Positions 47,722 through 56,510 are shown, counted from the stretch's first letter. The stretch: 64,000 bases of DNA from Streptomyces sp. TLI_053 (GCF_900105395.1 NZ_LT629775.1:8335501-8399500), one strand, 5' to 3'. The notes: generated by a model not told the origin, from the letters alone. Made by a program: numbers and translations.

Positions 47722-49638
47722 ATGCCCGCACACCATGGCAACGCCGTGTCCGCGCCCGACCGGGAACCGCACCACCCGGGGCGCCGAATACCCGACGGCG
47801 GGCCCGACGACCGTCATGACAGCCTTCTCGCCGACCGTCCCGGGGCGTCCCCCGGTACACGTGCCGACCGTCCCGGGGCGTCCCCCGGTACTGGTGCCGA
47901 CCGGCGCGCCGAGGACGAGCTGTCGCGCCTGCCCAGTCCGCCCGACGACGAGGAGCTCTACTGGTACTTCGGCCCGCAGCGCCGCTGGGTGCTGCTCTGC
48001 GCCACCCTCTCGTACGCCGGCGCCACCGCGACGCTCGGCCTCTTCGCGCTCAGCCGCCCACTGCTCTGGCCGTTCCTCGCTCTCACCGTGCTCAACGCCG
48101 CGACCTGGCTGCTCTCCGTCGTCGACGGACAGCGCTCCCGGCGCTTCACCCGCGACTCGCACGACCTGCTGGTCCGGGCCTGGCGCCCCGTCCGGCACCC
48201 GGGCGTCGACCTGCTGCTGCCCACCGCCGGCGAACCGCTCGCCGTCCTGGACAACGCCTACCGGCACACCGCCGCCGTCCGCTGGCCCGGCGCGCTGACC
48301 GTCCTGGTCCTCGACGACGCCGCCCGGCCCGAGGTGCGCGAACTCGCCGAGTCCTACGGCTTCGAGTACCGCAGCCGCCCCGACCGGGGCCGGTTCAAGA
48401 AGGCCGGCAACCTCAACCACGGTCTGGCCGAGGGCACCGGCGACATCATCGCCGTCCTCGACGCGGACTTCTGCCCGCGCCCGGACTTCCTGCATCACCT
48501 GGTGCCGTACCTCGACGATCCGGACATCGGCATCGTGCAGAGCCCGCAGTGCTTCGACACCGACGCCGGGATGTCCTGGCTCGAACGCGCGGCCGGCGCC
48601 ACCCAGGAGATCTTCTACCGCTGGATCCAGCCCTCCCGGGACGCCCAGGACGGCACCGTCTGCTGCGGCACCAACGCGCTCTACCGGCGCGCCGCGCTCG
48701 AACGCGTGGGCGGCTTCGCCGAGATCGACCACAGCGAGGACCTCTACACCGGCCTCTCGCTCGCCCGCGCCGGGTGGACCACCCGGTACGTGCCCGCGCT
48801 GCTCGCCAAGGGCATGTCGCCCACCGGCCTGCCCGCCTTCATCAGCCAGCAGTACCGCTGGTGCCTCGGCTCGCTGGCCCTGGTCGGGGACCCCGACTTC
48901 CGGCGCGGCCCGCTTCCCCGCTCGGCCCGGCTCTGCTTCTGGAACGGCATCCTCGGCTACCTCACCAGCGCGGTGAACGTCTTCGCCGTGCCGCTGCCGG
49001 CCCTGATCATGCTGTTCTTCCGGCCCGACGAGATCGCCCCGTGGCAGGTGCTGCCGTTCCTGCCGCCGATCTGGGTCGCGCTCGTCCTGCTCCCCGCGAT
49101 GTCCCGCACCCACTGGCGCTTCGAGGTCACCCGGGTCCAACTCCTGGGCGGGCTCTGCCACGTGGTCGCCATCGCGCACGCGCTGCGCCGCCGCAGTGCC
49201 GACTGGGTGCCCACCGGCGCCGTCTCCGGCGGCACCGCGCTGGCCCGCAGCGTCGCCAGGATCGGCGTCGGCTGGCTCGGCCTCGTGGTCGTCGCCGGCG
49301 CGGTCGGACTCGTCCGCGCCGTCAACTCCTACGGCTGGCAGCCCTTCTGGGCGCTCGCCGGACTGCTCGCACTCACCACCTACACGGTCGTTCCGCTGAT
49401 CGGCGCGCTCCGGCCGCTGCTCCGCGGTGGCAACGGCGCCACCGTCGCGGACCTCGCCCGGCCCTCGGACCGGCGCGCCGGCCGTTCGGGCAACCGCTCG
49501 TCCGCCCTCCCCTCCGACCGTCCCTACGGCCGCTCGTCCGACCTGCGCTTCGGCCCGGCCGAGGCCGTCGCCGTCACCGCGGTGCTGCTGCTCTGCGGCC
49601 TGCTGGCGTCCGGGTGGGCCGACCCGCTGGTGTTCTGA
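47722..49638 (+). CDS. Membrane glycosyltransferase family 2 (cellulose-synthase-like)
   Basis: A 638-residue processive-type GT2. Two membrane segments (about 85-130) precede the catalytic domain with VLVLDDAARPE, AVLDADFCPR (DxD), IDHSEDLYTGLSLARAGW (catalytic ED) and the product-binding QQYRW. Four or five membrane helices follow (about 415-570), then one last helix near the C-terminus. This is the layout of beta-glucan or hyaluronan-type synthases that polymerise and export a sugar chain. No PilZ domain is seen. ATG 47722 with AGGGGGG nine bases upstream. The next gene encodes an acyltransferase, suggesting an acylated exopolysaccharide. Confidence 0.88.
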   Translation: MPAHHGNAVSAPDREPHHPGRRIPDGGPDDRHDSLLADRPGASPGTRADRPGASPGTGADRRAEDELSRLPSPPDDEELYWYFGPQRRWVLLCATLSYAGATATLGLFALSRPLLWPFLALTVLNAATWLLSVVDGQRSRRFTRDSHDLLVRAWRPVRHPGVDLLLPTAGEPLAVLDNAYRHTAAVRWPGALTVLVLDDAARPEVRELAESYGFEYRSRPDRGRFKKAGNLNHGLAEGTGDIIAVLDADFCPRPDFLHHLVPYLDDPDIGIVQSPQCFDTDAGMSWLERAAGATQEIFYRWIQPSRDAQDGTVCCGTNALYRRAALERVGGFAEIDHSEDLYTGLSLARAGWTTRYVPALLAKGMSPTGLPAFISQQYRWCLGSLALVGDPDFRRGPLPRSARLCFWNGILGYLTSAVNVFAVPLPALIMLFFRPDEIAPWQVLPFLPPIWVALVLLPAMSRTHWRFEVTRVQLLGGLCHVVAIAHALRRRSADWVPTGAVSGGTALARSVARIGVGWLGLVVVAGAVGLVRAVNSYGWQPFWALAGLLALTTYTVVPLIGALRPLLRGGNGATVADLARPSDRRAGRSGNRSSALPSDRPYGRSSDLRFGPAEAVAVTAVLLLCGLLASGWADPLVF

Positions 49639-49782
49639 CGCCGAGTCGGATCGCTTTCCTCCCCTGATCGTTCCGCTCCACCCTTCCTTGCGCGTCGCCC
49701 CACCGGCGCGGACTGCCGGCCGGCCGCCCCATCGGCCCGCCGGCCCCGACCACCGCTGCCAGCCCCTGCAAGGAGCTTCGCC

Positions 49783-51966
49783 GTGCCCACGGCCGTACCA
49801 CCAGGCGCCGATCCGTCGCGCGCCCTCGTCCCGACCGACGTCCTGTCCTCCTCGTCCTCCTCCGGGCCCGCTGCTGCCGGGCCCGCTGCTGCCGAGCCCG
49901 CCGTCGCGCGCACCGACGCGGCCGGACCCGCCACCACCGACCCGCGGCCGCGGGCCGCCTTCCGCCCCGACATCGAGGGCCTGCGCGGTGTCGCCGTGCT
50001 CTCCGTGCTCGCCTTCCACGCGGCCGTCCCCGGCCTCACCGGCGGCTACGTCGGCGTCGACGTCTTCTTCGTCGTCTCCGGCTTCCTGATCACCGGACTC
50101 CTCCTCGCCCGCCCCCTCGGCCTGTGGGACTTCGCCGCCCGCCGCGCCCGCCGCATCCTGCCCGCCGCCGCCGTGGTCCTGGTCGCCACCGCGCTGGCCG
50201 GCGGCGCCCTGCTCGACCCGCTGCGCGGCACCGACCTCGCCCGGGACCTGATCGCCGCCGCCGGACAGTTCTCCAACTGGCGCTTCGTCGGCCAGCAGAC
50301 GGACTACCTGGCCGCCGAACACGACCCCAGCCCGCTCCAGCACTTCTGGTCGCTGGGGGTGGAGAACCAGTTCTACCTGCTCTGGGGCGTCCTGCTGTTC
50401 GGCCTCGCCCGGCTGTTCGCCGGACACCGCCGGCGCACCGTCACCGCCGCCACGCTGACCACCCTCGCCGTCGGTGGCGTCTCGCTGCTGCTCTGCGTCC
50501 GCTGGACGGCCGGCTCCGCGCCGCTCGGCTACTTCTCCACCGCCAGCCGCCTGTGGGAGTTCGCCGTCGGCGGCTGCGTCGCCCTCGCCGCGCCGGCCCT
50601 GACCACCCGGCTCGCCCGCGGCGGCCCCGGTGCCCGCCTCGGGGGCGGACTGCTCCGCGTCCTCGGCTGGGCCGGCGCCGCCGCGCTGCTCACCGCCGTC
50701 CTCCGGTACGACCGCGACACGCCCTTCCCCGGCACCGCCGCCCTGCTGCCCGTCCTCGGCACCGCCGCCCTCCTGCTGGCCGGCCCCGCGCACCGCGCGC
50801 TCGGCGCCGGTGACGCCGGCCGACTGCTCGCCACCCGCCCGCTGCGCGCCGCCGGTCGCCTCTCCTACGCCTGGTACCTCTGGCACTGGCCGGTGCTGAC
50901 CATCGCCCAGGCCCGCTGGGGCGCCCTGCCCTGGACCACGCTGGTCGCCCTCACGGCGGCCGCCGCCGTCCCGGCCTGGCTCACCCTGCGGCTGGTCGAG
51001 CAACCGCTGCGGTACGGCAGCAGCCCGGCCCCGCGCCGGGGCCTCGCCGTCGGCGCCAGCGCCCTGGTCATCCCGCTGATCGCCGGCCTCACCCTGGGCG
51101 GCGGCACGGTCCGCGCGCTCGGCGACCCCGACCGCGCGACCGTCGCCCCGGCCGGGGCGGTGGACGGCCCCGGCCTCTTCGCCCCCGGTACCAAGGTGCT
51201 CGCGCTCACCCCCTCGCTCGCCCGGGCGCGCGAGGACTTCCCGCCCGGCAAGGGCTGCGAGATCCCGCTCGGCGCCGAGACCAGCCCGCGCTGCCTGTTC
51301 GGCACCGAGTCCAGCCCCGACCGGATCGTGCTGATCGGCGACTCGCACGCCGGTCAGTGGATCTCCGCCGCCCTGGCGATGGCCGAGCAGCGGCAGTGGG
51401 CGCTGGAGGTACTGGTCAAGCCGGGCTGCCCGCTGGCCACCCTGACGGTGCGCAACAACGTGCTCGGCCGCACCTTCGAGGAGTGCGACCGCTGGCGGGA
51501 GAACACCTTCACCCGGCTCACCTCCGGCCCCAGGCCCCGGCTGGTCCTGATGGCGGGCCTCAACCGGTACGGCGGCCAGGACGAGCGCACCGAGGGCTGG
51601 ACCCGCACCCTCGACCGCCTCACCGCCCTCGGCGCACCGCTCGCCTACCTGGGCGACACCCCGATGCCCGGCAAGGACATCCCGACCTGCCTGGCCGGCT
51701 CCGACGGCCGCTCGGACGAGTGCTTCTTCCCGCGCGCCACGGCCTTCGAACGCGACCCGCTGCTCGACGGCGGCCTCGCCGAGCGCTACCGGGTCCGGGC
51801 CCTGGACCTCGGCCCGCTGCTCTGCCCCGGCACCGGCCCGGACTGCCCGGCCGTCCTGGAGGGCGTGATCCTCTACCGGGACACCGGCCACATCACCGAC
51901 ACCCTGGCCCGGGTGCTCGCCCCGCGCCTGGACCACGCGCTGTTCGGCCCGGGCACCGTCTCCTGA
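49783..51966 (+). CDS. Acyltransferase-3 with C-terminal SGNH domain (OafA-like)
   Basis: A 727-residue membrane acyltransferase. After a 65-residue Ala/Pro leader, RPDIEGLRGVAVLSVLAFHA starts the AT3 domain with the catalytic FHA histidine; FFVVSGFLITGLLL, QHFWSLGVENQFYLLWG and LSYAWYLWHWP follow through ten membrane helices. Residues 490-727 are an extracytoplasmic SGNH domain with GDSHAGQW (Ser nucleophile) and a late DTGHITD Asp-His. Such proteins O-acetylate extracellular glycans. GTG 49783 follows AGGAG. It is 144 bp behind the GT2 gene and likely modifies its product. Confidence 0.93.
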   Translation: MPTAVPPGADPSRALVPTDVLSSSSSSGPAAAGPAAAEPAVARTDAAGPATTDPRPRAAFRPDIEGLRGVAVLSVLAFHAAVPGLTGGYVGVDVFFVVSGFLITGLLLARPLGLWDFAARRARRILPAAAVVLVATALAGGALLDPLRGTDLARDLIAAAGQFSNWRFVGQQTDYLAAEHDPSPLQHFWSLGVENQFYLLWGVLLFGLARLFAGHRRRTVTAATLTTLAVGGVSLLLCVRWTAGSAPLGYFSTASRLWEFAVGGCVALAAPALTTRLARGGPGARLGGGLLRVLGWAGAAALLTAVLRYDRDTPFPGTAALLPVLGTAALLLAGPAHRALGAGDAGRLLATRPLRAAGRLSYAWYLWHWPVLTIAQARWGALPWTTLVALTAAAAVPAWLTLRLVEQPLRYGSSPAPRRGLAVGASALVIPLIAGLTLGGGTVRALGDPDRATVAPAGAVDGPGLFAPGTKVLALTPSLARAREDFPPGKGCEIPLGAETSPRCLFGTESSPDRIVLIGDSHAGQWISAALAMAEQRQWALEVLVKPGCPLATLTVRNNVLGRTFEECDRWRENTFTRLTSGPRPRLVLMAGLNRYGGQDERTEGWTRTLDRLTALGAPLAYLGDTPMPGKDIPTCLAGSDGRSDECFFPRATAFERDPLLDGGLAERYRVRALDLGPLLCPGTGPDCPAVLEGVILYRDTGHITDTLARVLAPRLDHALFGPGTVS

Positions 51967-51983
51967 CGCCCGCACCGCCGCCC

Positions 51984-52020
51984 CGGCCGTCCGCCCGCCG
52001 CTCCGGTGGGCGGACGGCCG
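51984..52020 (+). terminator. 13-bp hairpin terminator
   Basis: CGGCCGTCCGCCC and GGGCGGACGGCCG pair perfectly around an 11-nt loop, 17 bp after the acyltransferase stop. Confidence 0.7.
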
Positions 52021-52109
52021 CCGTCGTGCGACCGCGCGGCCGGTGTCGTCGGCGGACGTCCCGGGCAGTCGGGTACCCCTAGCACCACGCGTTGTCCCTC
52101 GTCGGTCGC

Positions 52110-52277
52110 TCACAGGGCACCATGGCCTACGGCGGGCAACGCCTCGTCCGCGAACGGGCCGCGGCCACCGGCTCCGACCACGCCCGCGAGCACGTCCTCG
52201 CCGTCGATCCTCAGCTGCAACCGGGCAGCCCACCGTCGCCCCTGTGGCAACACTCCGACCTCAAGCCGGTTGAACAC
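52110..52277 (-). pseudogene. Short coding-like fragment, probably 5' part of a lost gene
   Basis: From GTG 52277 the minus strand reads FNRLEVGVLPQGRRWAARLQ and LRIDGEDVLAGVVGAGG, then FADEALPAVGHGAL before a stop: 55 residues. It resembles the N-terminus of a Streptomyces family of larger uncharacterised proteins (an R-W-x-L-x-L-R-I-D-G-E-D-V beginning), but this recollection is uncertain. A 3' deletion would explain the sudden end. Confidence 0.35.
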
Positions 52278-52396
52278 CTGATCGCCCTGCGGGAGCGTCG
52301 ACTCCCGCACGGCAGCTCTGACGCCGAGGCACATCACCCGACCGACCCACCCCGAAGACCTCCGTAGCAGTGAGGGGCCTCCGGCGAGGAAACCCT

Positions 52397-52449
52397 GTGG
52401 GTGGGAAGTCGGGCCGGTGGGTGGGAAGTCGGGCCGATCGACTTCCCAC
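52397..52449. repeat. 20-bp tandem repeat running into a hairpin (left copy)
   Basis: GTGGGTGGGAAGTCGGGCCG occurs twice in tandem (52397-52416, 52417-52436). The second copy forms the hairpin GTGGGAAGTCG-GGCCGAT-CGACTTCCCAC (52421-52449). The same hairpin with identical loop occurs at 53413-53451, on the other side of the kinase-like gene. Confidence 0.8.
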
Positions 52450-52636
52450 TCCCCGGGGGGTAAGCGGGTTTCCGCTCGCTCGCTTCGGGTGAGCGGTGGC
52501 CACCCGGTGCGACGAGCTCGCCGTGCGCTCCGAGGCGGTGGTCCTGGTCGCGGTCGTCGACGAATGGCTGTGAGCGGGACGGTGCGGAGCCGGGAAACAG
52601 ATGGAACGGCCGGCGGTGACCTGCCACTCTGGTCGG

Positions 52637-53290
52637 GTGCTGCTCGAACTGACGGGTTCCAGTTGCTCGGGGAAGACCACCGTCGCCCGTGCCGTCGGTG
52701 AACGGATCGGCGGGATCGTCGTGCACGACTTCGACGAAGTCGGTGTTCCGGACGACGCGGACCGGATCTGGCGGACCCGGACGACCGAGATGTGGGTGCG
52801 CCGTGCACTGGACTACCAGCGGCGCGGACTCGATCTGCTGCTGACCGGGCAGTCTCCGCTCGGTGAGGTGCTGGCCGTTCCGTCGGCACCACTGCTGGAG
52901 GGAATCGCGGTGTGTCTGGTCGACGTGTCCGACGGGATCCGGCGCCGCAGACTCGCCGAACGCGATCCGGGCCGGTGGGACGCGCCGGCCGTCGAAGCCT
53001 TCCTCGGCTGGGCCGACTGGCATCGCCAGCACGCCCGGGACCCCCGGTACCGGCCGGATGTCATCACCGACGGCAGCTGGTCCGAGATGGTCTGGAACCG
53101 GTGGACCGACTGGACCGCCGGTGACCGACGATGGTCCACCCACCTGATCGACACCACGGACCGGTCCGTCGCGGACTCCGTCGACCAGGTGGAGCTCTGG
53201 GTCGCCGACCGGCGCGAGGCCTTGCGGTCAGGCCTGCTCGGGCTGTCACGAGGCTGGACGGATCGGGCATTTCCCGATGGAAGACCTTGA
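52637..53290 (+). CDS. P-loop nucleoside/nucleotide-kinase-like protein
   Basis: A 217-residue NTPase. LLELTGSSCSGKTTVARAVG (2-21) is the Walker A segment, and LDLLLTGQSPLG and AVCLVDVSDGIRRRRLAERD form the Walker B-like strand and an Arg-rich lid as in adenylate or uridine kinase folds. WSEMVWNRWTDWTAGDRRWSTHLIDTTD follows in place of a known C-terminal domain. GTG 52637 is used; ATG 52601 lies 12 codons earlier. The gene lies between two copies of the same hairpin repeat (52.4 and 53.4 kb) and has no functional neighbours, so it may be a passenger gene. Substrate unknown. Confidence 0.75.
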   Translation: MLLELTGSSCSGKTTVARAVGERIGGIVVHDFDEVGVPDDADRIWRTRTTEMWVRRALDYQRRGLDLLLTGQSPLGEVLAVPSAPLLEGIAVCLVDVSDGIRRRRLAERDPGRWDAPAVEAFLGWADWHRQHARDPRYRPDVITDGSWSEMVWNRWTDWTAGDRRWSTHLIDTTDRSVADSVDQVELWVADRREALRSGLLGLSRGWTDRAFPDGRP

Positions 53291-53412
53291 TCCACTCGAG
53301 CGAACCGGGGCCGGCCGTTCTCCCCTGGCGTGGTCACCGGAACGGGGTGGCCGTGCTCGTGCCAGTGCCGGGTATTGACGGGCATGACCGCTGCCGCTTG
53401 CCCTGTCGTACC

Positions 53413-53451
53413 GGGGAGTGGGAAGTCGGGCCGATCGACTTCCCACTCCCC
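53413..53451. repeat. 16-bp hairpin, right copy of the repeat
   Basis: GGGGAGTGGGAAGTCG-GGCCGAT-CGACTTCCCACTCCCC, perfect stem with 7-nt loop, between the convergent kinase-like and Pro-rich-protein genes. At least 34 bp from GTGGGAAGTCG through CTCCCC are identical to the copy at 52421. It can serve as a bidirectional terminator here. Confidence 0.8.
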
Positions 53452-53500
53452 CGGGGGCGGGTTGTCAGGTCCTGGGCTGCTCGGGTGAGCGGGCGCGGGC

Positions 53501-54331
53501 TCAGCCGTAGATGCCCCGGCAGATGCGGGCCTGTTCGGAGCCGGCGGGCCAGCGGCCGAAGTGCTCGGCCTGGTCGCAGATCGTGCCTCCGCCCGCCCCG
53601 GGCGGGCCGGGTGCCGCGGGCGCGGCGGCGGTGGGCGGTGCCGCGGTCGTGGGGGAGTGGCCGGGCGCGGCGGCGGCCGCAGGTGCCGGTGTGGGCGCCG
53701 CCGGGGTCGGGCTGCCGGGTGCGTGGGTCGTCCTGGTGGGCGCCGGGCGCGGAGTACGGCTGGGCTTCGGCCGGGTGCCCGCAGGGTCGCCGCCCTCCGG
53801 GGCCGGCGCGGCTCCGGTCGGCGGACCGCCCGCCGCGACCGCGCCCGCGTCCGTCCCGGCGGCTGCCGCTGCGGGCGGCGGCGGGCCCTCGTTGCTGGTC
53901 GGTGACGGCAGCGGGGAGGGCGCCGGGACCGGCAGCAGGCCGGTGGTCGGCGAGACGGCCGGGGACGGAGCCAGCGGCGGTGTCGTGGAGGTGCCGGGGA
54001 AGGCCACCACCCCCGACGACTCCTCGCCCGACCCGGGCCCGCACATCGCCAGCACCGCCGCGAGCCCGGCCACGATCCCGGCGGCGCTCGCCGCCCAGGT
54101 CCGGCGGCGTCGTCGCCGTTCCGCCGCGGCGGCGTCCGCCATGGCCTCCCAGGGCGGTGTCGGGACGGGCGCCGGGGGCGGGGCGGGCACCGGCGGGGGC
54201 TGCCAGGCCGGGGTCGGCCACTGCCACTGCCCGGCACCCGCGCCCGCCGCGTCCGTGCCCGCCGCCGCGACCGGGCCGGTCGTCGGTCCGCCGCCCGCCG
54301 GGGTGCTGCCGTCCGCCGCCTGTCCGCTCAT
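53501..54331 (-). CDS. Single-span membrane protein with long Pro/Ala/Thr extracellular stalk
   Basis: A 276-residue protein. Residues 1-75 are cytoplasmic and Pro/Ala-rich (WQWPTPAWQPPPVPAPPP), a basic ERRRRRR stop leads into one membrane helix (about 80-95), and the outer part is about 150 residues of Pro/Ala/Thr/Ser. The final 25 residues are the only folded-looking piece (CDQAEHFGRWPAGSEQARIC), with two cysteines that may form a loop. Similar small anchored proteins are frequent in streptomycetes and uncharacterised. ATG 54331 has GGAGGACGAGG upstream. Confidence 0.72.
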   Translation of the reverse strand: MSGQAADGSTPAGGGPTTGPVAAAGTDAAGAGAGQWQWPTPAWQPPPVPAPPPAPVPTPPWEAMADAAAAERRRRRRTWAASAAGIVAGLAAVLAMCGPGSGEESSGVVAFPGTSTTPPLAPSPAVSPTTGLLPVPAPSPLPSPTSNEGPPPPAAAAAGTDAGAVAAGGPPTGAAPAPEGGDPAGTRPKPSRTPRPAPTRTTHAPGSPTPAAPTPAPAAAAAPGHSPTTAAPPTAAAPAAPGPPGAGGGTICDQAEHFGRWPAGSEQARICRGIYG

Positions 54332-54596
54332 GTCCTCGTCCTCCTGCCGTCGTCCACCGCCGCCCGTCCGCGCGTGGCCTGCCGGGAGGGCCGGGCTGTG
54401 CCGGGTGGGCCGGACGGGCCGCTCCGCGCGGCCGCCTTCGCGGACCCCCGCTCGCGCTGCCCAACGAGCCCGCCGACGGCGGGACATGACCCGGCCGAGG
54501 GTTCCGACGGGCGCACGGAGCGCTCCGAGGTGTCGTCGTACGCTGCCTGCCGCAGCCCGGGTGCGCCGCCCGGGGGTCCGTCACATGCTGGGTGGC

Positions 54597-54836
54597 ATGG
54601 AAACGAACAGCACGTCCGGTACGGCGAAGCCCCTGGTGGAGATCGCCGAGTTCCGCACCGACAGCCGGTACCGGCTGGTCCGCTTCGAGGGTCACGGCTG
54701 GGAGCCGCTCGCCCCGGAGGAGCTCGAACCGCGGATCCACCAGCTCTTCCCCGACCTCGATCCGCGCGATCCGGACCGCGTCCACTGGGTCGACCGCCCC
54801 TGGGAATGGCCCGCCTGGCACCCGGGTGAAGCCTGA
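54597..54836 (+). CDS. Small conserved-looking protein, unknown
   Basis: A 79-residue acidic protein with good codon bias and evenly mixed residues (VEIAEFRTDSRYRLVRFEGH, then EPRIHQLFPDLDPRDPDRV). It ends in a Trp/Pro-rich WVDRPWEWPAWHPGEA. No signal, membrane segment or known motif. ATG 54597 is preceded by CATGCT at seven bases, hinting at a leaderless message; ATG 54585 is possible. I do not recognise the family. Confidence 0.6.
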   Translation: METNSTSGTAKPLVEIAEFRTDSRYRLVRFEGHGWEPLAPEELEPRIHQLFPDLDPRDPDRVHWVDRPWEWPAWHPGEA

Positions 54837-54995
54837 CCGCAGGTGTGAGGAGCGGCAGGTGTGATGTTGACGCGGCCCGTTGACGCGGCGTCTTGGCGGG
54901 GGGAGCCGGGCACGCCGTCCGGGAGCCGTCCGGGTCGGCTGTTCCGGCGGACAATTCGGTGGCCGGGTCCGGGGCGTGGGTGCGACGATCACCGG

Positions 54996-55361
54996 ATGGG
55001 TGCACTGGACGCGGTGGCGGCGAGGGTGGCCGGTGGGGCCGACGTGGAGTTCCGGCCGAGCGGCTCGTCGATGGTCCCGCTGATCCGCAGTCGGCAGTCG
55101 GTGCGCGTGGTCCCGGCCGATCCGTCGAAGCTGGAGGTCGGCGACATCGTGCTGGCCAGGGTCGCCGGCACCGTCCGTCTGCATCTGGTATCGGCCCTCG
55201 ACCACGCCAGGAGGCGGGTGCAGATCAGCAACAACCGGGGCCGCGTCAACGGCTGGACCGGACACGACCGGGTCTTCGGCATCTGCGTCGCCGTCGACGG
55301 GGTCCCCCGGCCCGATGCGGCGGGGAAGTCCCGGTCCGCCGGCCCGGAGGGCGCCCGCTGA
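54996..55361 (+). CDS. S24/S26 peptidase-fold protein without visible catalytic lysine
   Basis: A 121-residue protein of the LexA/signal-peptidase-like fold. FRPSGSSMVPLIRSRQSVRV (18-37) contains the Ser of the Ser-Lys dyad region and VGDIVLARVAGTVRLHLVSA the strand that normally carries the catalytic Lys; here the place reads R-L-H-L. It has no helix-turn-helix and no membrane anchor. Either it is an inactive binding version, or the lysine has been replaced. ATG 54996 is chosen; the ribosome site is weak and a leaderless start is possible. Confidence 0.72.
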   Translation: MGALDAVAARVAGGADVEFRPSGSSMVPLIRSRQSVRVVPADPSKLEVGDIVLARVAGTVRLHLVSALDHARRRVQISNNRGRVNGWTGHDRVFGICVAVDGVPRPDAAGKSRSAGPEGAR

Positions 55362-55362
55362 G

Positions 55363-55428
55363 TGTCCGCCGACCGCCCGCCGAGCGTCCGCCGAGCGCCT
55401 GCCGATCGGGGGTGTCCGCCGAGCGGAC
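55363..55428. repeat. Four 11-bp repeats and a hairpin between convergent genes
   Basis: TGTCCGCCGAC-like units begin at 55363, 55374, 55385 and 55396; GTCCGC-CGA-GCGGAC (55414-55428) follows as a short hairpin. Probably a terminator region for the S24/S26-like and hydrolase genes. Confidence 0.5.
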
Positions 55429-55434
55429 GCGCGG

Positions 55435-56355
55435 TCAGCGCCCGAGCAGCGCCTTCAGGGTCCGCGCGGTGGCACGGGGGAAGGCGGTGTTCCCGTTGTG
55501 CCCGCCGGGGAAGGCGACCGGTTCGGTGCCGAGCAGTTCGGCCAGCGCCAGCGCGCAGCGGTAGGTGTGCACGTCCGGGCGGGTGGTGCGGCCGGTGGCG
55601 GGGAGAACGCGGGTGCCGGAGTGCCGTGCGGCGGCGGCCAGCTCGGCCGGGCCGAGCCCGTCCGTGGTGACGGCGGTGAACTCGGTGCCGATGAAGAAGT
55701 CGAAGTTGGCCAGTCGGCGGGGCGTCATCGGCTGCGGGGTGAGGCCCTCCTCGGTGGTGTCGTGGCGGGGGTCGATGCCCAGGTGCCGGGCGATCGCGGG
55801 GAAGGCCGCCGCCGCGCCTCCGGCGGCGTGCGCCGCCCGGACGGCGAGGAGTTCCGCGATGTGCTCGGCACGGTCCGGCGGGGGCAGCAGGTTCGGCAGC
55901 ACGGGCTCGTGCGCGACCAGGGTGCCGAGGACGCCCGGGTGACGGGCCAGCACCTGGAGGCCGATCGCGGCGCCCATGCTGAACCCGGCCATCAGGGCGG
56001 GTTCGGGAGCCCCGCCGACCGTTCCGTCCTCGCCCGCGATCCGGGCGGCCTCGGCGAGCAGCGCGGCGACGTCGTCGGCGTGGTCGGCCATGGTGACCGG
56101 TCGGGCGGGGTCGTCGAGCGTGCTCCGGGAGAGGCCGCGGCGGTCGTAGGTGACGACGGTGAAGGTGTCGGTGAGGTGCGGGACGAGGTCGACGGTGCGG
56201 TCCGCGTCGCCCTCGCCGCTCTGCGAGAGCAGCAGGACGGGGCCGTTGCCCGCGAGCCGGTAGTGGAGGGTGGCGCCGGGGACGTCGAGCGTGCCCTCGG
56301 TGGCCGTGGTCCCGGAAGCGGCGGTGGTGGTCCCGGAACCGGTGGTGGTGGTCAT
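55435..56355 (-). CDS. Alpha/beta hydrolase controlled by a divergent MarR gene
   Basis: A 306-residue hydrolase of the haloperoxidase/esterase type. LLLSQSGEGDADR in the oxyanion position, YDRRGLSRS, the nucleophile GFSMGAAIG and a final PGGHNGN histidine are present. The first 20 residues are a Thr/Gly/Ser-rich leader, so translation might begin a little later. The divergent region to the MarR gene holds four AGATGYATCT-type sites next to its start, a typical arrangement for a MarR-repressed detoxifying hydrolase. Confidence 0.87.
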   Translation of the reverse strand: MTTTTGSGTTTAASGTTATEGTLDVPGATLHYRLAGNGPVLLLSQSGEGDADRTVDLVPHLTDTFTVVTYDRRGLSRSTLDDPARPVTMADHADDVAALLAEAARIAGEDGTVGGAPEPALMAGFSMGAAIGLQVLARHPGVLGTLVAHEPVLPNLLPPPDRAEHIAELLAVRAAHAAGGAAAAFPAIARHLGIDPRHDTTEEGLTPQPMTPRRLANFDFFIGTEFTAVTTDGLGPAELAAAARHSGTRVLPATGRTTRPDVHTYRCALALAELLGTEPVAFPGGHNGNTAFPRATARTLKALLGR

Positions 56356-56436
56356 GGCGGCGGGTGTCCCTTCGGCGGCGGTTCGAGCGGAGGAGCCGGT
56401 GTTCGACCGGCCCGACCGACACTAGAGCATCGAGAA

Positions 56437-56489
56437 AGATGCATCAATAGAGATGTATCTAATCTGATGCATCTTCTTCAATGCATCGA
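56437..56489. promoter_or_regulatory. Four AGATGYATCT-type MarR sites at 14-15 bp spacing
   Basis: AGATGCATCA (56437-56446), AGATGTATCT (56451-56460), TGATGCATCT (56465-56474) and AATGCATCGA (56480-56489). The first and third mirror each other. The stretch is strikingly AT-rich for this genome and lies between the hydrolase and MarR starts. Confidence 0.7.
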
Positions 56490-56510
56490 TGCCGATGTAG
56501 CCTGGCGGCC

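Noticed and set aside
47704..52233. A 1500-codon open frame on the minus strand under the GT2 and acyltransferase genes
   Set aside because: It is Gly/Arg/Glu-rich without domains, and the plus strand carries two enzymes with intact catalytic motifs.
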